The notes beneath the pieces were generated by a model. That model was not told the DNA's origin and made no database searches. It saw only the letters and a program-made list of their open reading frames with translations. A stretch of 64,000 nt of DNA from Nemertoderma westbladi (Eukaryota > Xenacoelomorpha > Nemertodermatida > Nemertodermatidae), in contig JAUCBJ010008846.1 of the NCBI GenBank assembly GCA_032718475.1, positions 1 through 64,000 of the forward strand, read 5' to 3'. Made by a program: the position numbers and the translations under genes. This document shows positions 31,831 through 44,200 of the stretch, piece after piece. The stretch's first letter is position 1. Each line of letters opens with the position of its first letter.

Positions 31831-34800
31831 CCCACCATTCACTGTTCCTTCCCTGTGCTGTCCTTGCCCTACTCACTCCCATTCTCCATTTTTCCCTCAT
31901 GGTGCTGTCCTTGCCCTGCTCACTCCCACACTTCACTGTTCCGTCCTGGTGCTGTCCTTGCCCTGCTCACTCCCACACTTCACTGTTCCGCCCTGGTGCT
32001 GTCCTTCCCTGCTCACTCCCATCCTTCACTGTTCCATCCCGGTGCTGTCCTTGCCCTGCTCACTCCCACCCTTCACTGTTCCGTCCTGGTGATGTCCTTG
32101 CCCTGCTCACTCCCATTCTCCATTGTTCCCTCATGGTGCTGTCCTTGCCCTGCTCACTCCCACACTTCACTGTTCCTTCCTGGTGCTGTCCTTGCCCTGC
32201 TCACTCCCACCCTTCACTGTTCCTTCCTGGTGCGGTCCTTGCCCTGCTCACTCCCACCCTCCACGGTTCCTTCCTGGTGATGTCCTTGCCCTGCTCACTC
32301 CCATTCTCCATTGTTCCCTCATGGTGCTGTCCTTGCCCTGCTCACTCCCACCCTTCACTGTTCCGTCCTGGTGATGTCCTTGCCCTGCTCACTCCCACCC
32401 TTCACTGTTCCTTCCTGGTGCTGTCCTTGCCCTGCTCACCCCCACCCTCCACGGTTCCTTCCTGGTGATGTCCTTGCCCTGCTCACTCCCATTCTCCATT
32501 GTTCCCTCATGGTGCTGTCCTTGCCCTGCTCACTCCCACCCTTCACTGTTCCGTCCTGGTGATGTACTTGCCCTGCTCACTCCCATTCTCCATTGTTCCC
32601 TCATGGTGCTGTCCTTGCCCTGCTCACTCCCACACTTCACTGTTCCTTCCTGGTGCTGTCCTTGCCCTGCTCACTCCCACCCTTCACTGTTCCTTCCTGG
32701 TGCTGTCCTTGCCCTGCTCACTCCCATTCTCCATTGTTCCCTCATGGTGCTGTCCTTGCCCTGCTCACTCCCACCCTTCACTGTTCCTTCCTGGTGCTGT
32801 CCATGCCCTGCTCACTCCCACACTTCACGGTTCCTTCCTGGTGATGTCCTTGCCCTGCTCACTCCCATTCTCCATTGTTCCTTCCTGGTGCTGTCCTTGC
32901 CCTGCTCAATCCCACCCTTCACTGTTCCGTCCTGGTGCTGTCCTGGCCCTGCTTACTCCCACCCTTCACTGTTCCTTCCTGGTGCTGGCCTTGCCCTTCT
33001 CACTCCCACCCTTCACTCTTCCTTCCTGGTGCTGTCCTTGCCCTGCTCACTCCCACCCTTTACTGTTCCCTCATGGTGCTGTCCTTGCCCTGTTCACTCC
33101 CACCCTTTACTGTTCCCTCATGGTGCTGTCCTTGCCCTGCTCACTCCCACACTTCACTGTCCCCTCCTGATGATGTCCTTGCCCTGCTCAATCCCACCCT
33201 TTACTGTTCCCTCCTGGTGCTATCCTTGCCCTGCTCACTCCCACCCTTTACTGTTCCCTCATGGTGCTGTCCTTTCCCTGCTCACTCCCACCCTTCACTG
33301 TTCCCTCCTGGTGATGTCCTTGCCCTGCTCACTCCCACCCTTTACTGTTCCCTCATGGTGCTTTCCTTGCCCTGCTCACTCCCACCCTTCACTGTTCCTT
33401 CCTGGTGCTGTCCTTGCCCTGCTTACTCCCACCCTTCACTATCCCCTCCTGGTGCTGTCCTTGCCCTGCTCGCTCCCACCCTTTACTGTTCCTTCCTGGT
33501 GCTGTCCATGCCCTGCTCACTCCCATCCTTCACTGTTCCGTCCTGGTGCTGTCCTTGCCCTGTTCACTCCCACCCTTCACTGTTCCGTCCTGGTGCTGTC
33601 CTTGCCCTGCTCACCCCCACCCTCCACGGTTCCTTCCTGGTGATGTCCTTGCCCTACTCACTCCCATTCTCCATTGTTCCCTCATGGTACTGTCCTTGCC
33701 CTGCTCACTCCCACTCTTCACTGTGCCTTCCTGGTGCTGTCCTTGCCCTGCTCAATCCCACCCTTCACTGTTCCTTCCCGGTGCTGTCCTTGCCCTGCTC
33801 ACTCCCATCCTTGACTATTCCGTCCTGGTGCTGTCCTTGCCCTGCCCACTCCCACCTTTACCCATCCTTAACTGTTCCGTCCTGGTGCTGTCCTTGCCCT
33901 GCTCACTCCCATCCTTCACTGTTCCGCCCTGATGCTGTCCTTGCCCTGCTCACTCCCATCCTTCACTGTTCCGTCCTGGTGCTGTCATTGCCCTGCACTC
34001 TCCCATCCTTCACTGTTCCGTCCTGGTGCTGTCCTTGCCCTGTTCACTCCCACCCTTCACTGTTTCGTCCTGGTGCTGTCCTTGCCCAGCTCACTCCCAC
34101 CCTTCACTGATCCTTCCTGGTGCTGTCCTTGCCCTACTCACTCCCATTCTCCATTGTTCCCTCATGGTGCTGTCCTTGCCCTGCTCACTCCCACACTTCA
34201 CTGTTCCTTCCTGGTGCTGTCCTTGCCCTGCTCAATCCCACCCTTCACTGTTCCGTCCTGGTGCTGTCCTTGACCTGCTTACTCCCACCCTTCACTGTTC
34301 CTTCCTGGTGCTGGCCTTGCCCTTCTCACTCCCACTCTTCACTCTTCCTTCCCGGTGCTGTCCTTGCCATTTTCCCTCCTGGTGCTGTCCTTGCCCTGCT
34401 CACTCCCACCCTTCACTGTTCCTTCCTGGTGCTGTCCTTGCCCTGCTCACTCCCACCCTTCACTGTTCCTTCCCTGGTGCTGTCCTTGCCCTACTCACTC
34501 CCATTCTCCATTGTTCCCTCATGGTGCTGTCCTTGCCCTGCTCACTCCCACACTTCACTGTTCCTTCCTGGTGCTGTCCTTGCCCTGCTCACTCCCACCC
34601 TTCACTGTTCCGTCCTGGTGCTGTCCTTGCCCTGCTTACTCCCACCCTTCACTGTTCCTTCCTGGTGCTGGCCTTGCCCTTCTCACTCCCACTCTTCACT
34701 CTTCCTTCCCGGTGCTGTCCTTGCTCTGCTAACTCCCATCCTTGACTGTTCCATCCTGGTGCTGTCCTTGCCCTGCTCACTCCCACCCTTCACTGTTCCC

Positions 34801-34929
34801 TCCTGGTGCTGTCCTTGCCCTGCTCACTCCCACCCTTCACTGTTCGGTCCTGGTGCTGTCCTTGCCCTGCTTACTCCCACCCTTCACTGTTCCTTCCTGG
34901 TGCTGTCCTTGCCCTGCTCACTCCCACCC

Positions 34930-37900
34930 TTCACTGTTCCTTCCTGGTGCTATCCTTGCCCTGATTACTCCCACCCTTCACTGTTCCCTCCTGGTGCTGT
35001 CGTTGCCCTCCTCACTTCCATCCTTCACTGTTCCGTCCCGGTGCTGTCTTTGCCCTGCTCGCTCCCACCCTTCACTGTTACTTCCTAGTGCTGTCCTTGC
35101 CCTGCTCACTCCCACCCTTCACTGTTCCTTCCTGGTGCTGTCCTTGCACTGCTCACTCCCACCCTTCACTGTTCCACCCTGGTGATGTCCTTGCCCTGCT
35201 CACTCCCATCCTTCACTGTCCCGTCCCGGTGCTGTCCTTGCCCTGCTCGCTCCCACCCTTCACTGTACCTTCCTCGTGCTGTCATTGCCCTGCTCACTCC
35301 CACCCTTCACTGTACCTTCCTCGTGCTGTCATTGCCCTGCTCACTCCCACCCTTCACTGTTCCTTCCTGGTGCTATCCTTGCACTGATCACTCCCACCCT
35401 TCACTGTTCCCTCCTGGTGCTGTCCTTGCCCTTTTCCCTCCTAGTGCTGTCCTTGCCCTGCTCACTCCCACCCTTCACTGTTCCACCCTGGTGCTGTCCA
35501 TGCCCTGCTCACTCCCATCCTTCACTGTTCCGTCCCGGTGCTGTCCTTGCCCTGCTCGTTCCCACCCTTCACTGTTCCTTCCTGGTGCTGTCCTTGCCCT
35601 GCTCACTCCCAACCCTTCACTGTTCCGTCCCGGTGCTGTCCTTGCCCTGCTCGTTCCCTCCCTTCACTGTTCCTTCCTGGTGCGGTCCTTGCCCTGCTCA
35701 CTCCCATTCTTCACTGTTCCGTCCCGGTGCTGTCCTTGCCCTGCTCGCTCCCACCCTTCCCTGTTCCTTCCTGGTGCTGTCCTTGCCCTGCTCACTCCCA
35801 TCCTTCACTGTTCCTTCCTGGTGCTGTCCGTGCCCTGCTCACTCCCACCCTTCACTGTTCCTTCCTGGTACTGTCCTTGCCCTGCTCACTCCCACCCTTC
35901 ACTGTTCCTTCCTGGTGCTGTCCTTGCCCTACTCACTCCCATCCTTGACTGTTCCGTCCTGGTGCTGTCCTTGCCCTGCTCACTCCCACCCTTCACTGTT
36001 CCCTCCTGGTGCTGTCCATGCCCTTTTCCCTCCTGGTGCTGTCCTTGCCCTGCTCGCTCCCACCCTTCACTGTTCCTTCCTGGTGCTGTCCTTTCAATGC
36101 TCACTCCCACCCTTCACTGTTCCCTCCTGGTGCTGTCCTTGCCCTTTTCCCTCCTGGTGCTGTCCTTGCCCTGCTCACTCCCACCATTCACTGTTCCACC
36201 CTGGTGCTGTTCTTGCCCTGCTCACTCCCATCCTTTACTGTTCCTTCCCTGTGCTGTCCTTGCCCTGCTCACTCCCACCCTTCACTGTTCCACCCTAGTG
36301 CTGTCCTTGCCCTGCTCACTCCCACTCTTTACCTTTCCTTCCTGGTGCTGTCCTTGCCCTGCTCACTCCCATAATTGACTGTTCCGTCCTGGTGCTGTCC
36401 TTGCCCTTCTCACTCCCATCCTTCACTGTTCCGCCCTGATGCTGTCCTTGCCCTGCTCACTCCCACCCTTCACTGTTCCGTCCTGGTGCTGTCCTGGCCC
36501 TGCTTACTCCCACCCTTCACTGTTCCTTCCTGGTGCTGGCCTTGCCCTTCTCACTCCCACCCTTCACTGTTCCTTCATGGTGCTATCCTTGCCCTGATTA
36601 CTCCCACCCTTCACTGTTCCCTCCTGGTGCTGTCGTTGCCCTCCTCACTTCCATCCTTCACTGTTCCGTCCCGGTGCTGTCTTTGCCCTGCTCGCTCCCA
36701 CCCTTCACTGTTACTTCCTAGTGCTGTCCTTGCCCTGCTCACTCCCACCCTTCACTGTTCCTTCCTGGTGCTGTCCTTGCACTGCTCACTCCCACCCTTC
36801 ACTGTTCCACCCTGGTGATGTCCTTGCCCTGCTCACTCCCATCCTTCACTGTCCCGTCCCGGTGCTGTCCTTGCCCTGCTCGCTCCCACCCTTCACTGTA
36901 CCTTCCTCGTGCTGTCATTGCCCTGCTCACTCCCACCCTTCACTGTACCTTCCTCGTGCTGTCATTGCCCTGCTCACTCCCACCCTTCACTGTTCCTTCC
37001 TGGTGCTATCCTTGCACTGATCACTCCCACCCTTCACTGTTCCCTCCTGGTGCTGTCCTTGCCCTTTTCCCTCCTAGTGCTGTCCTTGCCCTGCTCACTC
37101 CCACCCTTCACTGTTCCACCCTGGTGCTGTCCATGCCCTGCTCACTCCCATCCTTCACTGTTCCGTCCCGGTGCTGTCCTTGCCCTGCTCGTTCCCACCC
37201 TTCACTGTTCCTTCCTGGTGCTGTCCTTGCCCTGCTCACTCCCACCCTTCACTGTTCCATCCCGGTGCTGTCCTTGCCCTGCTCGTTCCCACCCTTCACT
37301 GTTCCTTCCTGGTGCGGTCCTTGCCCTGCTCACTCCCATTCTTCACTGTTCCGTCCCGGTGCTGTCCTTGCCCTGCTCGCTCCCACCCTTCCCTGTTCCT
37401 TCCTGGTGCTGTCCTTGCCCTGCTCACTCCCATCCTTCACTGTTCCTTCCTGGTGCTGTCCGTGCCCTGCTCACTCCCACCCTTCACTGTTCCTTCCTGG
37501 TACTGTCCTTGCCCTGCTCACTCCCACCCTTCACTGTTCCTTCCTGGTGCTGTCCTTGCCCTACTCACTCCCATCCTTGACTGTTCCGTCCTGGTGCTGT
37601 CCTTGCCCTGCTCACTCCCACCCTTCACTGTTCCCTCCTGGTGCTGTCCATGCCCTTTTCCCTCCTGGTGCTGTCCTTGCCCTGCTCGCTCCCACCCTTC
37701 ACTGTTCCTTCCTGGTGCTGTCCTTTCAATGCTCACTCCCACCCTTCACTGTTCCCTCCTGGTGCTGTCCTTGCCCTTTTCCCTCCTGGTGCTGTCCTTG
37801 CCCTGCTCACTCCCACCATTCACTGTTCCACCCTGGTGCTGTTCTTGCCCTGCTCACTCCCATCCTTTACTGTTCCTTCCCTGTGCTGTCCTTGCCCTGC

Positions 37901-38175
37901 TCACTCCCACCCTTCACTGTTCCACCCTAGTGCTGTCCTTGCCCTGCTCACTCCCACTCTTTACCTTTCCTTCCTGGTGCTGTCCTTGCCCTGCTCACTC
38001 CCATAATTGACTGTTCCGTCCTGGTGCTGTCCTTGCCCTTCTCACTCCCATCCTTCACTGTTCCGCCCTGATGCTGTCCTTGCCCTGCTCAATCCCACCC
38101 TTCACTGTTCCGTCCTGGTGCTGTCCTGGCCCTGCTTACTCCCACCCTTCACTGTTCCTTCCTGGTGCTGGCCTT
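34930..38175 (+). repeat. Tandem pair of about 1,633-bp segments
   Basis: Sequence from about 34930 recurs 1,632-1,633 bp later with few changes. Shared markers are the TCGTTGCCCTCCTCACTTCC variant (near 35000 and 36633) and the CCATAATTGACTG variant (near 36369 and 38001). Related copies of the same segment appear again near 41100, 44700 and 49550. Confidence 0.85.
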
Positions 38176-41100
38176 GCCCTTCTCACTCCCACCCTTCACT
38201 CTTCCTTCCTGGTGCTGTCCTTGCCCTGCTCACTCCCACCCTTTACTGTTCCCTCATGGTGCTGTCCTTGCCCTGTTCACTCCCACCCTTTACTGTTCCC
38301 TCATGGTGCTGTCCTTGCCCTGCTCACTCCTACACTTCACTGTCCCCTCCTGATGATGTCCTTGCCCTGCTCAATCCCACCCTTTACTGTTCCCTCATGG
38401 TGCTTTCCTTGCCCTGCTCACTCCCACCCTTCACTGTTCCTTCCTGGTGCTGTCCTTGCCCTGCTTACTCCCACCCTTCACTATCCCCTCCTGGTGCTGT
38501 CCTTGCCCTGCTCGCTCCCACCCTTTACTGTTCCTTCCTGGTGCTGTCCATGCCCTGCTCACTCCCATCCTTCACTGTTCCGTCCTGGTGCTGTCCTTGC
38601 CCTGTTCACTCCCACCCTTCACTGTTCCGTCCTGGTGCTGTCCTTGCCCTGCTCACCCCCACCCTCCACGGTTCCTTCCTGGTGATGTCCTTGCCCTACT
38701 CACTCCCATTCTCCATTGTTCCCTCATGGTACTGTCCTTGCCCTGCTCACTCCCACTCTTCACTGTGCCTTCCTGGTGCTGTCCTTGCCCTGCTCAATCC
38801 CACCCTTCACTGTTCCTTCCCGGTGCTGTCCTTGCCCTGCTCACTCCCATCCTTGACTATTCCGTCCTGGTGCTGTCCTTGCCCTGCCCACTCCCACCTT
38901 TACCAATCCTTAACTGTTCCGTCCTGGTGCTGTCCTTGCCCTGCTCACTCCCACCCTTCACTGTTCCTTCCTGGTGCTGTCCTTGCCCTGCTCACTCCCA
39001 TTCTCCATTGTTCCCTCATGGTGCTGTCCTTGCCCTGCTCACTCCCACCCTTCACTGTTCCTTCCTGGTGCTGTCCATGCCCTGCTCACTCCCACACTTC
39101 ACGGTTCCTTCCTGGTGATGTCCTTGCCCTGCTCACTCCCATTCTCCATTGTTCCTTCCTGGTGCTGTCCTTGCCCTGCTCAATCCCACCCTTCACTGTT
39201 CCGTCCTGGTGCTGTCCTGGCCCTGCTTACTCCCACCCTTCACTGTTCCTTCCTGGTGCTGGCCTTGCCCTTCTCACTCCCACCCTTCACTCTTCCTTCC
39301 TGGTGCTGTCCTTGCCCTGCTCACTCCCACCCTTTACTGTTCCCTCATGGTGCTGTCCTTGCCCTGTTCACTCCCACCCTTTACTGTTCCCTCATGGTGC
39401 TGTCCTTGCCCTGCTCACTCCCACACTTCACTGTCCCCTCCTGATGATGTCCTTGCCCTGCTCAATCCCACCCTTTACTGTTCCCTCCTGGTGCTATCCT
39501 TGCCCTGCTCACTCCCACCCTTTACTGTTCCCTCATGGTGCTGTCCTTTCCCTGCTCACTCCCACCCTTCACTGTTCCCTCCTGGTGATGTCCTTGCCCT
39601 GCTCACTCCCACCCTTTACTGTTCCCTCATGGTGCTTTCCTTGCCCTGCTCACTCCCACCCTTCACTGTTCCTTCCTGGTGCTGTCCTTGCCCTGCTTAC
39701 TCCCACCCTTCACTATCCCCTCCTGGTGCTGTCCTTGCCCTGCTCGCTCCCACCCTTTACTGTTCCTTCCTGGTGCTGTCCATGCCCTGCTCACTCCCAT
39801 CCTTCACTGTTCCGTCCTGGTGCTGTCCTTGCCCTGTTCACTCCCACCCTTCACTGTTCCGTCCTGGTGCTGTCCTTGCCCTGCTCACCCCCACCCTCCA
39901 CGGTTCCTTCCTGGTGATGTCCTTGCCCTACTCACTCCCATTCTCCATTGTTCCCTCATGGTACTGTCCTTGCCCTGCTCACTCCCACTCTTCACTGTGC
40001 CTTCCTGGTGCTGTCCTTGCCCTGCTCAATCCCACCCTTCACTGTTCCTTCCCGGTGCTGTCCTTGCCCTGCTCACTCCCATCCTTGACTATTCCGTCCT
40101 GGTGCTGTCCTTGCCCTGCCCACTCCCACCTTTACCCATCCTTAACTGTTCCGTCCTGGTGCTGTCCTTGCCCTGCTCACTCCCATCCTTCACTGTTCCG
40201 CCCTGATGCTGTCCTTGCCCTGCTCACTCCCATCCTTCACTGTTCCGTCCTGGTGCTGTCATTGCCCTGCACTCTCCCATCCTTCACTGTTCCGTCCTGG
40301 TGCTGTCCTTGCCCTGTTCACTCCCACCCTTCACTGTTTCGTCCTGGTGCTGTCCTTGCCCAGCTCACTCCCACCCTTCACTGATCCTTCCTGGTGCTGT
40401 CCTTGCCCTACTCACTCCCATTCTCCATTGTTCCCTCATGGTGCTGTCCTTGCCCTGCTCACTCCCACACTTCACTGTTCCTTCCTGGTGCTGTCCTTGC
40501 CCTGCTCAATCCCACCCTTCACTGTTCCGTCCTGGTGCTGTCCTTGACCTGCTTACTCCCACCCTTCACTGTTCCTTCCTGGTGCTGGCCTTGCCCTTCT
40601 CACTCCCACTCTTCACTCTTCCTTCCCGGTGCTGTCCTTGCTCTGCTAACTCCCATCATTGACTGTTCCATCCTGGTGCTGTCCTTGCCCTGCTCACTCC
40701 CACCCTTCACTGTTCCTTCCTAGTGCTGTCCTTGCCCTGCTCACTCCCACCCTTCACTGTTCCTTCCCTGTGCTGTCCTTGCCCTGCTCACTCCCACCCT
40801 TTACTGTTCCCTCATGGTGCTGTCCTTGCCCTGCTCACTCCCACCCTTCACTGTTCGGTCCTGGTGCTGTCCTTGCCCTGCTTACTCCCACCCTTCACTG
40901 TTCCTTCCTGGTGCTGTCCTTGCCCTGCTCACTCCCACCCTTCACTGTTCCTTCCTGGTGCTATCCTTGCCCTGATTACTCCCACCCTTCACTGTTCCCT
41001 CCTGGTGCTGTCGTTGCCCTCCTCACTTCCATCCTTCACTGTTCCGTCCCGGTGCTGTCTTTGCCCTGCTCGCTCCCACCTTTCACTGTTACTTCCTAGT

Positions 41101-41295
41101 GCTGTCCTTGCCCTGCTCACTCCCACCCTTCACTGTTCCTTCCTGGTGCTGTCCTTGCACTGCTCACTCCCACCCTTCACTGTTCCACCCTGGTGATGTC
41201 CTTGCCCTGCTCACTCCCATCCTTCACTGTCCCGTCCCGGTGCTGTCCTTGCCCTGCTCGCTCCCACCCTTCACTGTACCTTCCTCGTGCTGTCA

Positions 41296-44200
41296 TTGCC
41301 CTGCTCACTCCCACCCTTCACTGTACCTTCCTCGTGCTGTCATTGCCCTGCTCACTCCCACCCTTCACTGTTCCTTCCTGGTGCTATCCTTGCACTGATC
41401 ACTCCCACCCTTCACTGTTCCCTCCTGGTGCTGTCCTTGCCCTTTTCCCTCCTAGTGCTGTCCTTGCCCTGCTCACTCCCACCCTTCACTGTTCCACCCT
41501 GGTGCTGTCCATGCCCTGCTCACTCCCATCCTTCACTGTTCCGTCCCGGTGCTGTCCTTGCCCTGCTCGTTCCCACCCTTCACTGTTCCTTCCTGGTGCT
41601 GTCCTTGCCCTGCTCACTCCCACCCTTCACTGTTCCATCCCGGTGCTGTCCTTGCCCTGCTCGTTCCCACCCTTCACTGTTCCTTCCTGGTGCGGTCCTT
41701 GCCCTGCTCACTCCCATTCTTCACTGTTCCGTCCCGGTGCTGTCCTTGCCCTGCTCGCTCCCACCCTTCCCTGTTCCTTCCTGGTGCTGTCCTTGCCCTG
41801 CTCACTCCCATCCTTCACTGTTCCTTCCTGGTGCTGTCCGTGCCCTGCTCACTCCCACCCTTCACTGTTCCTTCCTGGTACTGTCCTTGCCCTGCTCACT
41901 CCCACCCTTCACTGTTCCTTCCTGGTGCTGTCCTTGCCCTACTCACTCCCATCCTTGACTGTTCCGTCCTGGTGCTGTCCTTGCCCTGCTCACTCCCACC
42001 CTTCACTGTTCCCTCCTGGTGCTGTCCATGCCCTTTTCCCTCCTGGTGCTGTCCTTGCCCTGCTCGCTCCCACCCTTCACTGTTCCTTCCTGGTGCTGTC
42101 CTTTCAATGCTCACTCCCACCCTTCACTGTTCCCTCCTGGTGCTGTCCTTGCCCTTTTCCCTCCTGGTGCTGTCCTTGCCCTGCTCACTCCCACCATTCA
42201 CTGTTCCTTCCTGGTGCTGTCCTTGCCCTGCTCACTCCCATCCTTTACTGTTCCTTCCCTGTGCTGTCCTTGCCCTGCTCACTCCCACCCTTCACTGTTC
42301 CACCCTAGTGCTGTCCTTGCCCTGCTCACTCCCACTCTTTACCTTTCCTTCCTGGTGCTGTCCTTGCCCTGCTCACTCCCATAATTGACTGTTCCGTCCT
42401 GGTGCTGTCCTTGCCCTTCTCACTCCCATCCTTCACTGTTCCGCCCTGATGCTGTCCTTGCCCTGCTCAATCCCACCCTTCACTGTTCCGTCCTGGTGCT
42501 GTCCTGGCCCTGCTTACTCCCACCCTTCACTGTTCCTTCCTGGTGCTGGCCTTGCCCTTCTCACTCCCACCCTTCACTCTTCCTTCCTGGTGCTGTCCTT
42601 GCCCTGCTCACTCCCACCCTTTACTGTTCCCTCATGGTGCTGTCCTTGCCCTGTTCACTCCCACCCTTTACTGTTCCCTCATGGTGCTGTCCTTGCCCTG
42701 CTCACTCCTACACTTCACTGTCCCCTCCTGATGATGTCCTTGCCCTGCTCAATCCCACCCTTTACTGTTCCCTCCTGGTGCTATCCTTGCCCTGCTCACT
42801 CCCACCCTTTACTGTTCCCTCATGGTGCTGTCCTTTCCCTGCTCACTCCCACCCTTCACTGTTCCCTCCTGGTGATGTCCTTGCCCTGCTCACTCCCACC
42901 CTTTACTGTTCCCTCATGGTGCTTTCCTTGCCCTGCTCACTCCCACCCTTCACTGTTCCTTCCTGGTGCTGTCCTTGCCCTGCTTACTCCCACCCTTCAC
43001 TATCCCCTCCTGGTGCTGTCCTTGCCCTGCTCGCTCCCACCCTTTACTGTTCCTTCCTGGTGCTGTCCATGCCCTGCTCACTCCCATCCTTCACTGTTCC
43101 GTCCTGGTGCTGTCCTTGCCCTGTTCACTCCCACCCTTCACTGTTCCGTCCTGGTGCTGTCCTTGCCCTGCTCACCCCCACCCTCCACGGTTCCTTCCTG
43201 GTGATGTCCTTGCCCTACTCACTCCCATTCTCCATTGTTCCCTCATGGTACTGTCCTTGCCCTGCTCACTCCCACTCTTCACTGTGCCTTCCTGGTGCTG
43301 TCCTTGCCCTGCTCAATCCCACCCTTCACTGTTCCTTCCCGGTGCTGTCCTTGCCCTGCTCACTCCCATCCTTGACTATTCCGTCCTGGTGCTGTCCTTG
43401 CCCTGCCCACTCCCACCTTTACCCATCCTTAACTGTTCCGTCCTGGTGCTGTCCTTGCCCTGCTCACTCCCATCCTTCACTGTTCCGCCCTGATGCTGTC
43501 CTTGCCCTGCTCACTCCCATCCTTCACTGTTCCGTCCTGGTGCTGTCATTGCCCTGCACTCTCCCATCCTTCACTGTTCCGTCCTGGTGCTGTCCTTGCC
43601 CTGTTCACTCCCACCCTTCACTGTTTCGTCCTGGTGCTGTCCTTGCCCAGCTCACTCCCACCCTTCGCTGATCCTTCCTGGTGCTGTCCTTGCCCTGCAC
43701 TCTCCCATCCTTCACTGTTCCGTCCTGGTGCTGTCCTTGCCCTGTTCACTCCCACCCTTCACTGTTTCGTCCTGGTGCTGTCCTTGCCCAGCTCACTCCC
43801 ACCCTTCGCTGATCCTTCCTGGTGCTGTCCTTGCCCTGCTCACTCCCACCCTTCACTGTTTCGTCCTGGTGCTGTCCTTGCCCAGCTCACTCCCACCCTT
43901 CGCTGATCCTTCCTGGTGCTGTCCTTGCCATTTTCCCTCCTGGTGCTGTCCTTGCCCTGATCACTCCCACCCTTCACTGTTCCTTCCCGGTGCTGTCCTT
44001 GCCCTACTCACTCCCACACTTCACTGTTCCTTCCCTGTGCTGTCCTTGCCCTACTCACTCCTATTCTCCATTGTTCCCTCATGGTGCTGTCCTTGCCCTG
44101 CTCAATCCCACCCTTCACTGTTCCGTCCTGGTGCTGTCCTTGACCTGCTTACTCCCACCCTTCACTGTTCCTTCCTGGTGCTGGCCTTGCCCTTCTCACT